64,000 nt of DNA from Nonomuraea pusilla (GTDB lineage: Bacteria > Actinomycetota > Actinomycetes > Streptosporangiales > Streptosporangiaceae), in contig NZ_FOBF01000014.1 in NCBI RefSeq assembly GCF_900109355.1, forward strand, positions 170,585-234,584. Reading direction: 5' to 3'. The position numbers and the translations under genes were made by a program. Every line of letters begins with the position of its first letter. Positions within the stretch are counted from its first letter, which is position 1. The notes under the pieces are model-generated. The model was not told the origin of the DNA. It searched no databases and saw only the letters and a program-made list of their open reading frames with translations. Below, piece by piece: positions 53,125 to 62,639 of this stretch.

Positions 53125-55166
53125 TCCCTGATCACCGTCCCGTCCGGCGCGAAGCGCGGCAGCCGCGACACCGGCCTGCCGCCGGGCAGCGCCGCCGGGC
53201 CCTTGATGCCGTAGATGCCCTCGTAGATCTCCCTGACCGCGGGCGCCGCGGTCTCGGCGCCCATGCCGCCCTGCGACACCATGACCACCACGACGAACTG
53301 CGGGTGGTCGGTGGGCGCGAACGACGCGAACCACGAGGTGTCCTTCTTGCCCCACACCTCCGCGGTTCCGGTCTTGCCGCCCACCCGGACCCTGTCCATG
53401 GGGAACCCGGCGAACGCGCCAGCCGCGGTGCCGTCGGACGCCACGTCGCTGAGCGCCCCCTTGATGTAGAGCCGTTCCTTCTCGCTGAGCGGCAGCTTGC
53501 CGACCACCGGCACGTCGAACGTCTTGACCACGGTCCCGTCGGGACGCACCTGCGCCCAGGCGATGCGCGGGCTGCGCAGCCTGCCGTCGCCCACGAGCGC
53601 CATGTACGCCCGCGCGAGCTGCACGGGCGTCACCAGCACGTCGCCCTGCCCGATCGAGAAGTTGGCCGAGTCGCCCGGCCGCAGCAGGAACCCCTCGGTG
53701 CAGTTCTCCAGCGCCAGCCGCTTGAGGAACGCGGCCCGCGCGGCGTCCTTCTCCTCCGGGTAGCCGGTGCGCGACCGCTTGCAGCTGATGGCGCTCGTCC
53801 GCGCCCACAGGTCCTTCTTCCAGGCCCGGTCGGGGATGCGGCCGGAGGACTCCCCCGGCAGGTCGATGCCGGTCGGCTTGCCGAAGCCGAACGCCCTGGC
53901 GGTGTTCGCGAAGATCTCCTTCGGGTGCTTCTTCGGGTTGCGCCCGCCGTCCTTGAGGTACTGCTCGTACGCCGCCCGGTAGAAGATCGTGTCGCAGGAC
54001 TTGACCAGCGCCGTGTGCAGGGACATCGTGCCGAGCCCCTGCCCGCGGAAGTTGTTGAAGGCCCGGTCGCCCACCATGTACGACCCCGGGCAGTCGTACG
54101 TGCCGTTCAGCGGGTACCCGGCGCGCAGCATCGCCGACACCGACGAGATCTTGAACGTCGAGCCGGGGGCGAACTGCCCGTTGATCGCCCGCGAGACCAG
54201 CGGCTTGCCCGACTTGTCCGACAGCAGCCACTGGTAGCCGCGCGCCGAGATGCCGCCCGCCCAGATCGCCGGGTCGTAGCCGGGGGCGCTGGCCAGCGCC
54301 ACGACCCGCCCGGTGCGCACGTCGAGCACGACGCCCGCCGCGCCGTCGGCGCTCGGCTGGGCCTTCATGGCGTGCGCGAGCGCCTTCTCCACCACGGCCT
54401 GCACCCGGGAGTCGATGCTCGTCACGATGGTGTCGCCCGCGACGGGCGCCGTCTGCTCCTCGACGCCGAGCGCCTTGCCCATGCGGTCGACCTGCACCCT
54501 GCGCAGCCCCGACTTGCCGCGCAGCTCGTCGTCGTAGACGTACTCCAGCCCGTCGCGGCCCGCCAGGTCCACGCCGGAGAAGCTGGCCTTGAGCCCCTCG
54601 CGCTTCTCCAGCTCCGCCTCGGTGACCGGCTGGAGGTAGCCCAGCATCTGCGCGCCCGCCCGCCCGCCCGGGTACTCGCGCACCGAGTGGACCTCCGCCG
54701 TCACGCCCGGGAACTCCTCCTGCCGCTCCAGGATCTGCAGCGCCTCGCGGGTGCTGACCTTCTCGTCCAGCGGGACCGGCTGGTACGGCGACCCCGTCCA
54801 GCACGGCTTGGGCACCTTCGGCGCGCACGGCGTGATGCGCCGCTGCAGGTCCTGCACCGGCCTGCCGAGCACCTTCGACAGCTTGGCCAGCACCCCGGCC
54901 CCGCCGTCGGGCGTCCTGGCCAGGCGCGTCCTGTCCACGGAGACCACGAGCGCGGTCTTGTTGCGCACCAGCGGCCGCCCCGACGCGTCGAGGATCTGCC
55001 CGCGCACGGCCGGCACGAGCACCGTACGGGTCCGCGTCTCGGTCGCCCGCTGCACGAACTCCTGCCCGCGCACCACCTGCACCTGCCACAACCGCCCCGC
55101 CAGCACCACGAGCAGCGCCAGTACGAGCACCTGCAGCACCAGCAGGCGCGCCCGCATCCGCATCAT
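53121..55166 (-). CDS. mrdA: Penicillin-binding protein 2 (class B)
   Basis: A 681-residue transpeptidase. It has one N-terminal anchor helix (LLVLQVLVLALLVVLAGRLWQ), the dimerisation region with RGQILDASGRPLVRN, and the transpeptidase domain with catalytic Ser336 in APGSTFK, the SCD motif (KSCDTIFY) and KTGTAEVWGKKDTSWFASFAP. It crosslinks peptidoglycan with RodA. A small insertion with three cysteines (ITPCAPKVPKPCWTG) is notable. The start is ATGATG at 55166, overlapping the mreD stop. Confidence 0.95.
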   Translation of the reverse strand: MMRMRARLLVLQVLVLALLVVLAGRLWQVQVVRGQEFVQRATETRTRTVLVPAVRGQILDASGRPLVRNKTALVVSVDRTRLARTPDGGAGVLAKLSKVLGRPVQDLQRRITPCAPKVPKPCWTGSPYQPVPLDEKVSTREALQILERQEEFPGVTAEVHSVREYPGGRAGAQMLGYLQPVTEAELEKREGLKASFSGVDLAGRDGLEYVYDDELRGKSGLRRVQVDRMGKALGVEEQTAPVAGDTIVTSIDSRVQAVVEKALAHAMKAQPSADGAAGVVLDVRTGRVVALASAPGYDPAIWAGGISARGYQWLLSDKSGKPLVSRAINGQFAPGSTFKISSVSAMLRAGYPLNGTYDCPGSYMVGDRAFNNFRGQGLGTMSLHTALVKSCDTIFYRAAYEQYLKDGGRNPKKHPKEIFANTARAFGFGKPTGIDLPGESSGRIPDRAWKKDLWARTSAISCKRSRTGYPEEKDAARAAFLKRLALENCTEGFLLRPGDSANFSIGQGDVLVTPVQLARAYMALVGDGRLRSPRIAWAQVRPDGTVVKTFDVPVVGKLPLSEKERLYIKGALSDVASDGTAAGAFAGFPMDRVRVGGKTGTAEVWGKKDTSWFASFAPTDHPQFVVVVMVSQGGMGAETAAPAVREIYEGIYGIKGPAALPGGRPVSRLPRFAPDGTVIRE

Positions 55167-55633
55167 GCGAGCAGCTCCTGGCGCGGCCGGCCGCGCGTCG
55201 CCAGCCACACCACGACGGGCGCCACGACCAGCGTGTAGACGACCGTCACCGGCACCTGCTCCGTGAGCGTGGACAGCGTCACCCGCGGGTCGGACATCAG
55301 CGCCGCCAGACCCGCCGCCAGCAGCGGCGCCATCAGCACGCACAGGACGACCGTCGTCACCGGCCCGCCGGCGCCGCGGCCCGCCACGTACCCGACCAGG
55401 GCGAAGACGAACGCGTACTGGCCGAGCAGGTGCGCGGTGGGCGGCACGACGTCCACCAGCAGCCCCGCGCAGAACCCGAGCACCGCGCCGGCCGTGGGAC
55501 CGCGCACCAGCGCCGCGCCGACCACCGCCAGGAGCACCAGGTCGGGGGTGCCCCCGGCGGGCAACGGCAACCGGTTGACGACCATGACCTGCACCAGCAG
55601 CGCCAGCAGCACGAACAGCGCGGCGATCACCAC
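55163..55633 (-). CDS. mreD: Rod shape-determining protein MreD
   Basis: A 156-residue protein of five to six hydrophobic helices (IAALFVLLALLVQVMVVNRLPLP, DLVLLAVVGAALVRGPTAGAVLGFCAGLLVDVVPPTA). The G-x-x-x-G-F-x-x-G-L-x-x-D motif of MreD is seen. It is coupled on both sides: overlapping mreC by 7 nt upstream and mrdA by 4 nt downstream. It belongs to the elongasome/spore-wall complex. Confidence 0.93.
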   Translation of the reverse strand: MVIAALFVLLALLVQVMVVNRLPLPAGGTPDLVLLAVVGAALVRGPTAGAVLGFCAGLLVDVVPPTAHLLGQYAFVFALVGYVAGRGAGGPVTTVVLCVLMAPLLAAGLAALMSDPRVTLSTLTEQVPVTVVYTLVVAPVVVWLATRGRPRQELLA

Positions 55634-56508
55634 GATCCCCCCTTGCGCGGCAGCAGCGCGTCACGCGGATCGCGCTTCGGACCCTGCACCACCACGCCCA
55701 CCACGTCGAGCGCGGTCAGATCGGCGTACGGCCTGGCGTAGGCGATGCGCGTCAGCTCGCCCGGCGTCGACTCGACCTGCTCGATCACCCCGATCGGCAC
55801 GCCAGGCACGTACGGCCGGCCGTTCTGCGAGCCGAAGCTGACGATGCGCGTCCCGCGCACCAGCTGCGCGGCCGAGTCCAGCAGCCTGAACTGGATCAGC
55901 CTGCCCTGCTCCCCCACCCCGTGCACGACGCCGATCTCCTGCCCGCCCTCCAGCCTCGCGCCCGCCGACGCCGCCGGGTCGCTCAGCAGCATCACCGTGG
56001 ACGTGGTCGCCGACGCGTCGACGACCCGGCCGATCAGCCCGTCGCCGTTCAGCACCGTCATGTCGGGACGCACCCCGTCGGCCGTGCCGACGTCGATCTG
56101 CACGGCGTCCTCGAAGCCGGGCTGGCCGCGCCTGGCCAGCACGTTCGCGGGCACGACCGTGAACCCTCCGGTGCCCGAGAGCCCGAGCAGGCGCTTCAGC
56201 TCGGCCGAGCGCGCCTCGTCGAGCCGGGTCGCCGACAGCCCGGCCCGCAGCCTCGCGTTCTCCGCCTTGAGCTGCCTGATCCGCTCCTGCGCCTGGGGCG
56301 CGGTCGCGACGGCCTGGACGAACCCGGTGACCGGGCGGGCGAGCCCGCCGCCGAACCGCTCCGCCGCGCCGAACAGCCACGCCCCCGCCGTACGCAGCGG
56401 GCGCAGCGGCGAGCTCTCGCCCGCGCGGTGATCGACCGTGAGAAGGACCAGCGCCGCCGTCAGCAACGCCCCCAGAATCAGCCGGGACCGGCGCGTGTCT
56501 CTCATCAT
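55627..56508 (-). CDS. mreC: Rod shape-determining protein MreC
   Basis: A 293-residue protein: an N-terminal anchor (LILGALLTAALVLLTVDH), a coiled coil at about 70-110 (QAQERIRQLKAENARLRAGLSAT...SAELKRLLGLSG) and the beta-barrel core (VPANVLARRGQPGFEDAVQIDVGTADGVRPDMTVLNGDGLIGRV, VMLLSDPAASAGARLE). It links MreB to the PBP2/RodA pair. The ATG touches the mreB stop (TGATG). Confidence 0.95.
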   Translation of the reverse strand: MMRDTRRSRLILGALLTAALVLLTVDHRAGESSPLRPLRTAGAWLFGAAERFGGGLARPVTGFVQAVATAPQAQERIRQLKAENARLRAGLSATRLDEARSAELKRLLGLSGTGGFTVVPANVLARRGQPGFEDAVQIDVGTADGVRPDMTVLNGDGLIGRVVDASATTSTVMLLSDPAASAGARLEGGQEIGVVHGVGEQGRLIQFRLLDSAAQLVRGTRIVSFGSQNGRPYVPGVPIGVIEQVESTPGELTRIAYARPYADLTALDVVGVVVQGPKRDPRDALLPRKGGSW

Positions 56509-57539
56509 CAGTGCCGCGACTCCGGCACGAGCACCTGCTGCAACGCCTCGAACTCCTCGGCGCACCGGCCCGAGCCGATGGCCACCGAGTCGAGCGCGTT
56601 CTCCACGAGGTGGACCGGCATGCCCGTCTCGACCTTGACCCGTTCGTCCATGCCCTTGAGCAGGGCGCCGCCGCCGGTGAGCGCGATGCCGCGGTCCATG
56701 ATGTCGCCCGACAGCTCGGGCGGGCACCGGTCGAGGGTGGCCTTGACCGCGTCGACGATGGTGTTGACCGGCTCCTCGATGGCCTTCCTGATCTCCTCGC
56801 CGGAGACCACGATGGTCTTCGGCAGCCCGGTGACCAGGTCACGTCCGCGGATCTCCGCGTGCGTCTCCTCGCCGTCGGGGCAGGCCGAGCCGATCGCGAT
56901 CTTGATCTCCTCGGCGGTGCGCTCGCCGAGCATCAGGGAGAACTCCTTCTTCGCGTACGTCATCACCGCGTGGTCGAGCTCGTCGCCCCCGACCCTGATG
57001 GACTCGCTGGTGACGACGCCGCCCATCGAGATGATCGCCACCTCGGTGGTGCCTCCGCCGATGTCGACGACCATGTTGCCCGTGGGCTCGTGGACGGGCA
57101 GGCCGGCGCCGATCGCCGCCGCCATGGGCTCCTCGACGATGTACACCTTCCTGGCGCCCGCCTGGTACCCGGCCTCCTTGACGGCCCGCTGCTCCACGCT
57201 GGTGATGCCGCTGGGCACCGCGATGATGATGCGGGGCTTCGCAAAATGAAACCGGTTGTGCACCCTTTGAATGAAATATCGCAGCATGCGCTCGGTGACG
57301 TCGAAGTCGGCGATCACGCCGTCCTTCAACGGCCGCACCGCCACGATGTTGCCGGGCGTACGGCCGATCATCCGTTTGGCCTCGATCCCCACCGCCACGA
57401 TCTTGCGACTGGCGGTGTTGATCGCGACGACGGAGGGCTCGTTGAGTACGATGCCCCGGCCGCGCACGTACACCAAAGTGTTGGCGGTGCCCAGATCGAC
57501 CGCCATGTCACGGCCGAGGAACGCGAGCTTGCTGCCCAT
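56508..57539 (-). CDS. mreB: Rod shape-determining protein MreB
   Basis: A 343-residue actin homologue: MAVDLGTANTLVYVRGRGIVLNEPSVVAINT, FHFAKPRIIIAVPSGITSVEQRAV, MVVDIGGGTTEVAIISMGGVV and MDRGIALTGGGALLKGMDERV. GGAGGG precedes the ATG. It starts the mreB-mreC-mreD-mrdA-rodA operon. Presence of this cluster in a high-GC actinomycete points to a sporulating filamentous type, where MreB works mainly in spore wall formation. Confidence 0.97.
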   Translation of the reverse strand: MGSKLAFLGRDMAVDLGTANTLVYVRGRGIVLNEPSVVAINTASRKIVAVGIEAKRMIGRTPGNIVAVRPLKDGVIADFDVTERMLRYFIQRVHNRFHFAKPRIIIAVPSGITSVEQRAVKEAGYQAGARKVYIVEEPMAAAIGAGLPVHEPTGNMVVDIGGGTTEVAIISMGGVVTSESIRVGGDELDHAVMTYAKKEFSLMLGERTAEEIKIAIGSACPDGEETHAEIRGRDLVTGLPKTIVVSGEEIRKAIEEPVNTIVDAVKATLDRCPPELSGDIMDRGIALTGGGALLKGMDERVKVETGMPVHLVENALDSVAIGSGRCAEEFEALQQVLVPESRH

Positions 57540-57882
57540 GGGGAACGGAGCCCTCCGTAATGTCGTTCGCGAATGACTACGGATCGGATGTGAATCGTAA
57601 CGTGACGTACCCACCTCCAACCGGAATGAGCCAGCGCGCCCCCCAAAAATCTCCAGTCCCTACCCCAACCCGAACTTTGCCCGGATTGCACCACAAGCCC
57701 CGATCACCCGAACGCCCCCCAGCCCCGCACCCTCCAGCGCTGTGGCAGCGCCGGTCGCCGGATTCCTGGCCGCCGTCGCCCGGACGGCGGCCGGACGCCG
57801 GAGCAGCCCCAAGACAGCGGTGGTCCTGAAACGCGGAGCGCCCGCTCAGCCGTGGAGGCTGGCGGGCGCAGAAGGCGGAACG
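57540..57882. other. mreB promoter region and intergenic sequence
   Basis: The leader of mreB (about 60 nt with AT-richer sequence TCACGTTACGATTCACATCC on the plus strand) is followed by GC-rich DNA with no convincing gene, hairpin or RNA. The two repeat arrays after it are listed separately. Confidence 0.5.
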
Positions 57883-58045
57883 ACGGCCGGACGAGAGGCC
57901 CGGAACCGGCTGGGGCAGGGCCGGGCGAGAGGCCCGAAACCCAGTGGGGCCACGGCGGACGAGAGGCCCGAGACCGAGTCGGACCACGGCCGGACGAGAG
58001 GCCCGGAACCGGGTGGGACCACGGCCGGGCGAGGGGGCCTGGAGG
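57883..58045. repeat. Degenerate 33-36-nt tandem repeat between mreB and ndk
   Basis: Five consecutive units start at about 57883, 57919, 57952, 57986 and 58021. The core ACGGCCGGACGAGAGGCCC is followed by a variable GGAACCGGGTGGGACC-like half. Units 1 and 4 are most alike. GGCC-flanked segments within each unit can pair into small hairpins. It lies downstream of ndk on the minus strand. Confidence 0.75.
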
Positions 58046-58105
58046 CGGCGTAGCGCTCACCAGCCCCCCCGCCCTCACCGCGGGCGTCGCTCCACTCGGA
58101 AACGG

Positions 58106-58230
58106 ACGTCGATCCGCTCAGACGCAGTCGGCGTCGATCCGGTCAGACGCGGTCGGCGTAGATCCGGTCAGACGCGGTCGGCGTCGGTCCGGTCAGAGGC
58201 GATCCGGGTGGATCGGCTCAGAAGCGGTCG
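58106..58230. repeat. Five 25-nt tandem copies of the ndk gene end
   Basis: Units start at 58106, 58131, 58156, 58181 and 58206. The core is GCGTCGATCCGGTCAGACGC followed by GGTCG. The last unit contains the final codons and the stop of ndk (minus strand DRF-stop); the other units repeat a similar GACCGC-GTC-TGA, so each carries a decayed copy of the gene end. Confidence 0.85.
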
Positions 58231-58628
58231 GGGAAGAAGATCTTGATCTCGCGGGCGGCGGACTCGGGCGAGTCGGAGCCGTGCACCACGTTCTCGCCGA
58301 TCTCCAGGGCGTGGTCGCCACGGATCGTGCCGGGCGCGGACTTCACCGGGTCGGTGGCGCCGGCCAGCGCGCGGAACGCCTCGACGGCGCGCGGACCCTC
58401 GAGCACCATCGCGACCAGCGGGCCGGAGGTGATGAACTCGACCAGCTCGCCGAAGAACGGCCGCTCGGAGTGCTCGGCGTAGTGCGCCTTGGCGGTCTCG
58501 GCGTCGAGGGTGCGCAGGTCCATCGCCACGACCTTGAGGCCCTTGCGCTCCACGCGCGAGATCACGTCACCGATGAGGCCGCGCTTAACCCCGTCGGGCT
58601 TGATCAGGACAAGAGTGCGCTCGGACAC
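58218..58628 (-). CDS. ndk: Nucleoside diphosphate kinase
   Basis: A 136-residue NDK: SERTLVLIKPDGVKRGLIGDVISR, GPLVAMVLEGPRAVEAFRALAGATDP, TIRGDHALEIGENVVHGSDS with the phospho-accepting His116. It equilibrates nucleoside triphosphates. The GTG start follows GGAG. Its last codons lie within the terminal unit of a tandem repeat array. Confidence 0.97.
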   Translation of the reverse strand: MSERTLVLIKPDGVKRGLIGDVISRVERKGLKVVAMDLRTLDAETAKAHYAEHSERPFFGELVEFITSGPLVAMVLEGPRAVEAFRALAGATDPVKSAPGTIRGDHALEIGENVVHGSDSPESAAREIKIFFPDRF

Positions 58629-59101
58629 TGGTGGTTCTCCTTCGAACAGGTTTGAGATCGCGGCTTCGGGCGCCTGGCCTGACCGCCAGAGCGCCGTCGC
58701 GGGGCTCCCGCCCTCGCGTCGCCGTACGTCTGGGCCACTCAGCTTACCGTCCCCGGCCCGCGTCCTCGATGCGAGCGACCTCCGCCCCCGCGGGCAATCC
58801 ACCGCATGCGGGACGGGACCATCAAGCCCGCCGCAGGACGAGCCCGGCCACCACGCCCTCCGCGCGAAGCCAAGCTCCAGTCCCGGCACAGGCAGAACCG
58901 CTTGCGCCTGCACCACCCAGCGGACGCCTCCCCTGCCGCCGATCCACGCCGACGAAGGCCGAAGCCACAACGACCGGCCGACGGGAGGCGTCCCCGTGCC
59001 GGGATAGGCGGGAGGCCGTGGACGGCACGGCCCGTCGGCGTCGCGGCCAGGCGGGATGCCCGGAGAGCGCCTTCTACGTGACGTCACCCGAAAGGGGCGC
59101 G
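58629..59101. other. 473-nt intergenic region upstream of ndk
   Basis: It holds the ndk ribosome site and promoter. The rest is GC-rich with stops in all frames at short intervals and no convincing gene, tRNA or strong hairpin near the end of the transporter-like gene. Confidence 0.5.
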
Positions 59102-60799
59102 TCAACGGGGCGTGTCGTCCTCCGGTGATCCGGCCTGAGGCGGGACCGCCGGCATCGGGCCGGTGGACGTCGCCTGCTCGTCGGCCTCCTGCTCGCCACC
59201 CGTGGCCCGCCCGAACGCCCCGGCGGAGGGAACCGGGGGGAGCGTCTCCGCCCCACCGGCAGGCCCGCCGCCGTACGCCTCGTGGCCGGCCTCACCGTAC
59301 GACGCGCCATACGCCTGGTACCCGGCGGTCTCGAAGCCCGCCGTCTCCGGACGGCTCCCCTGCCCGGTGTCCGCGCCGTACGAGCCGTCGAGGTCACCAG
59401 CCAGGTCATCGTCCGGGTCATCGTCCACGTCACCGTCGGGTTCGGCGTTCCGGGCCAGCAGCGCGGCCAGGACGATCAGCGCGACCACGAGGAACCCTCC
59501 GACGAGCGCCCACCAGTGCAGCGCGCCCACGAACCCGTCGACCAGCTCCTGCGCCGACCGCACGCCGCCGAGCATCGCCATCTGCACGCCGGTGCCCAGC
59601 AGGTAACCCGCCAGGACCCCCGCGAAGCACAGCGACAGCCCGAACAGCGCCCCGCCCGCCCGCACCTGGCCGAGCGCCGACGTCAGCGCCACCGAGGCCC
59701 CCACCGCGAGCAGCGTGAACGGCACCGCCAGCACCAGACCGTCGGGCGCCGGCACGACCACGCGCACCGAGCACAGCCCGACCACCATCGCGAGCAGCCC
59801 GAGCGACGTCAGCCACCGCCCGCCGCCCGGCGACAGCCGCACGGCCACGCCCGCGGCCACCGCGAGCAGCCCCGCGACCCCGAACGGCACCCACAGCCCC
59901 CGCAGCCCTGGACCGCCCAGCCCGCCCATCTCCACCAGCGTCACCTGCGCGGCGCTCGGCAGCAGCACCACGCCGACCGCCACCATCGCGTACGACGACA
60001 CCCGGCTCACCGCCGTACCGGTCGAGGCCAGCGCCAGCAGCGCCACCACGGCGAGCCCCGCGAGCACGATCACCAGCGTCGCGCCCCACCCTTGGCTGGC
60101 GGTCGCGATCGCCACCGCGGCGATGCCCGCCGCCGGCACGGCGGCCAGCAGCAGCCGCCGCGTCTCGGCGGCGCTCGGCCCCGCCGTCTCCGGCCGCCCT
60201 GACAGCGCCGACACCACCAGGTACGCGGCGCCCAGCCCCAGCGCCACCCCCGTCACCATGGGGTACGGCTGCAGCGTGACCCGCCAGTCGGTGACGGCGT
60301 CGAGCGGCCACAACGCCAGCCCCTGCGCGGCGAGCAGACTCAGCGCGAACACGCCTGCCCACACCCCGCGCAGCGCCGGGCGGCCGTGCCACACGGCCGC
60401 CAGCGAGGCGGGGACGACCAGCCCCGCGCCGACGCCGTGCAGCACCCTGACCACGCCGATGACGAGCTCGGACCCGGCGTAGCCGCCGGCGGCGTCGGCC
60501 ACGGCCAGCAGCGCCAGCCCCGCGACCACGAGGTGAGCGGGACGGAACCTGCGCAACGCCGCCGCGGCGAGCGGGACGGTGAGCATCAGGGCCGGCAGCG
60601 CGAGCCCGTGCGTACGCATGAGCGCGACCCGGTCGATGTCGGCCGGCAGCAGCCGGGCGACGACGGAGAGCGTGTTGGGGACGGCCACGATCGCCAGAGG
60701 CAGCGCGGCCACGACGAGCAGCCCTAGCACGACGTCGAGCAGCCATGCGGCGCTCTGGCCAGCCTGGTCCTGCGACCGCTGGATTGGGGGGACGGCCAT
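59102..60799 (-). CDS. Large MFS-like membrane protein with disordered C-terminus
   Basis: A 565-residue protein. Residues 1-440 hold about fourteen hydrophobic helices with an MFS-like layout (LLDVVLGLLVVAALPLAIVAVPNTL, VLHGVGAGLVVPASLAAVW in the helix-5 position), resembling the DHA2 type, but the classic loop motif is weak. Residues 455-565 are acidic then Gly/Tyr/Pro-rich (DGDVDDDPDDDLAGDLD; GYQAYGASYGEAGHEAYGGG) and probably cytoplasmic. It is 11 nt downstream of the DUF4233 gene. Function unknown. Confidence 0.72.
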   Translation of the reverse strand: MAVPPIQRSQDQAGQSAAWLLDVVLGLLVVAALPLAIVAVPNTLSVVARLLPADIDRVALMRTHGLALPALMLTVPLAAAALRRFRPAHLVVAGLALLAVADAAGGYAGSELVIGVVRVLHGVGAGLVVPASLAAVWHGRPALRGVWAGVFALSLLAAQGLALWPLDAVTDWRVTLQPYPMVTGVALGLGAAYLVVSALSGRPETAGPSAAETRRLLLAAVPAAGIAAVAIATASQGWGATLVIVLAGLAVVALLALASTGTAVSRVSSYAMVAVGVVLLPSAAQVTLVEMGGLGGPGLRGLWVPFGVAGLLAVAAGVAVRLSPGGGRWLTSLGLLAMVVGLCSVRVVVPAPDGLVLAVPFTLLAVGASVALTSALGQVRAGGALFGLSLCFAGVLAGYLLGTGVQMAMLGGVRSAQELVDGFVGALHWWALVGGFLVVALIVLAALLARNAEPDGDVDDDPDDDLAGDLDGSYGADTGQGSRPETAGFETAGYQAYGASYGEAGHEAYGGGPAGGAETLPPVPSAGAFGRATGGEQEADEQATSTGPMPAVPPQAGSPEDDTPR

Positions 60800-60810
60800 G
60801 TAGGCCGACT

Positions 60811-61152
60811 TTAGCGGGAAGTCACGCCCTCGACACGGCGAGCGACGATAATCGCCGTGATCCACAGCGCCGTGAAGATCGTCCCGAGGAAGAACATGGC
60901 CGGGACGAGGAAGCCCGTCGCGATCGCCAGCACCTGGGTGACGCTGCCGAGCACGTACCCGAACGGCTTCTTGAGCAGGCCCGCGGCCACCACGCAGAGC
61001 GCGGCGAGCCCGAGACCGGCCGTGAACGCCAGGCCGGGGGTGACGCCGCCGACGGAGATCGCCACCGGCGTGAGCAGGCCGGCCACGATCGCCTCCATGC
61101 CGAGCACGCTCGCCCCCAGCCTGCGCATGCCCGGCGTGACCTGGAAGTTCAT
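60811..61152 (-). CDS. DUF4233 membrane protein
   Basis: A 113-residue protein of four helices: PGMRRLGASVLGMEAIVAGLLTPVA, LAFTAGLGLAALCVVAAGLLKKPFGYVLGSVTQVLAIATGF, VPAMFFLGTIFTALWITAIIVARRVE. This is the DUF4233 family, regularly found between folC and ndk in actinobacteria. The ATG overlaps the folC stop (ATGA). Function unknown. Confidence 0.88.
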   Translation of the reverse strand: MNFQVTPGMRRLGASVLGMEAIVAGLLTPVAISVGGVTPGLAFTAGLGLAALCVVAAGLLKKPFGYVLGSVTQVLAIATGFLVPAMFFLGTIFTALWITAIIVARRVEGVTSR

Positions 61153-62474
61153 GGCCGGGCCTCCGCCTTCAGCAGGAACCGGGCGTCTCCGGCCGTGACC
61201 ACGGAACCGGTGATGAACACGCCCGTGCCGCTGAACTCGCCCTCGGCGTCGGCCATCGCGATGCCCCGGTCGATGGCCTCGTCCAGGCGGTCGGCGACGT
61301 GCACACGGTCCTCGCCGAACAGCGACCGCGCCAGCGCGGCCAGCTCCTCGGGAGGCATGCACCTGGGGGACGAGTTGCGGGTCACGATGATCTCGTCGAG
61401 CACCGGCTCCAGGAGGTCGAGGATGGTCTCGACGTCCTTGTCGGCCATCACCGCGACCACGCCGACGACCTTCGCGAAGTCGAACGCCTCGTGCAGGGCC
61501 TCCAGCGTCGCCTGCATGCCGCCGGGGTTGTGCGCGGCGTCCACGACGACGGTCGGGTTGCGCCGCACGACCTCCATGCGTCCCGGCGACGACGCCTGCG
61601 CGAACGCCTGCCGCACCAGCTCGACGTCCAGGGGATCGTCGCCGCCGGTCAGCGCCTCGACCGCGGCCAGCGCGCAGGCGGCGTTCCCCGCCTGGTACGA
61701 CCCGTACAGCGGCAGGTACACCTCGTCGTAGACGCCCTTGAGCCCGCGCAGCGTGAGCAGCTGGCCGCCCATGGCCACCTCGCGGCTCAGCACCCCGAAC
61801 TCCAGGCCCTCACGCGCCACCACCGCGCCCACCTCGACGGCGCGCCGCATCAGCACCTCGGCCGCCTCCAGCTCCTGCTGAGCGAAGACGGCGGTGCAGC
61901 CGGGCTTGATGATGCCGGCCTTCTCACCGGCGATCGTCGGGATGTCGGGGCCGAGCCTGTCGGTGTGGTCGAGCGAGATCGGGGTGATGACGGTGACGGT
62001 GCCGTCGGCGACGTTCGTCGCGTCCCAGGAACCCCCCATGCCGGCCTCGATGACGGCGACGTCCACCGGCGTGTCCGCGAACGCCGCGAACGCCATCGCC
62101 GTCAGCAGCTCGAAGAACTGGATGCGCCGGTGGCCCTGCGCGTCGGTCAGCTCGACGTACGGGAGGATCTCCTCGTACACCTGGGCGAAGCGCTCCTCGC
62201 TGAGCGGCTCGCCGTCCACCGTGATGCGCTCACGCATCGACACCAGGTGCGGGCTGGTGAAGCGCCCCACCCGCAGGTTCCGCTCTTTGAGCAGCGCCTC
62301 GGTGAGGCGCGCCGTGCTCGTCTTTCCGTTCGTGCCCGCGATGTGTATGACGGGGTACGCCCGCTGCGGCGAGCCGAGCACGTCTAGGAGGGCCGCGATC
62401 CTGTCGAGCGTCGGCTCGAAATCCCACTCGACGCCACGCTCCATGATCGCGCGTTCAACCGCACGATAGTCCAC
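61149..62474 (-). CDS. folC: Folylpolyglutamate synthase / dihydrofolate synthase
   Basis: A 441-residue Mur-ligase-type enzyme: RAYPVIHIAGTNGKTSTARLTEALL (P-loop), FTSPHLVSMRERI, VEAGMGGSWDATNVADGTVTVITPISLDHTDRLG and VVDAAHNPGGMQATLEAL. It adds glutamates to folates. The start is GTG. It begins the folC-DUF4233-transporter unit. In many actinomycetes valS precedes folC, but here the upstream neighbour is a divergent dioxygenase. Confidence 0.95.
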   Translation of the reverse strand: MDYRAVERAIMERGVEWDFEPTLDRIAALLDVLGSPQRAYPVIHIAGTNGKTSTARLTEALLKERNLRVGRFTSPHLVSMRERITVDGEPLSEERFAQVYEEILPYVELTDAQGHRRIQFFELLTAMAFAAFADTPVDVAVIEAGMGGSWDATNVADGTVTVITPISLDHTDRLGPDIPTIAGEKAGIIKPGCTAVFAQQELEAAEVLMRRAVEVGAVVAREGLEFGVLSREVAMGGQLLTLRGLKGVYDEVYLPLYGSYQAGNAACALAAVEALTGGDDPLDVELVRQAFAQASSPGRMEVVRRNPTVVVDAAHNPGGMQATLEALHEAFDFAKVVGVVAVMADKDVETILDLLEPVLDEIIVTRNSSPRCMPPEELAALARSLFGEDRVHVADRLDEAIDRGIAMADAEGEFSGTGVFITGSVVTAGDARFLLKAEARP

Positions 62475-62639
62475 CCCTCAACCCTACTGACCGCGCACCG
62501 CACTCCCGACCCCGCCCGAACACTCGTCCATATCGCCGGGTTAATAGAACACTGGAAGTATTCACCCCGGAAACCGGCTGCCACCGTGGAGGACAGCCCG
62601 CCCCACCCCCCGGCGGGCCGCTCTTCGAGGAGGCACACA

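Noticed and set aside
57852..58655. 267-residue plus-strand frame between mreB and ndk
   Set aside because: It translates the two tandem repeat arrays and then runs antisense to ndk.
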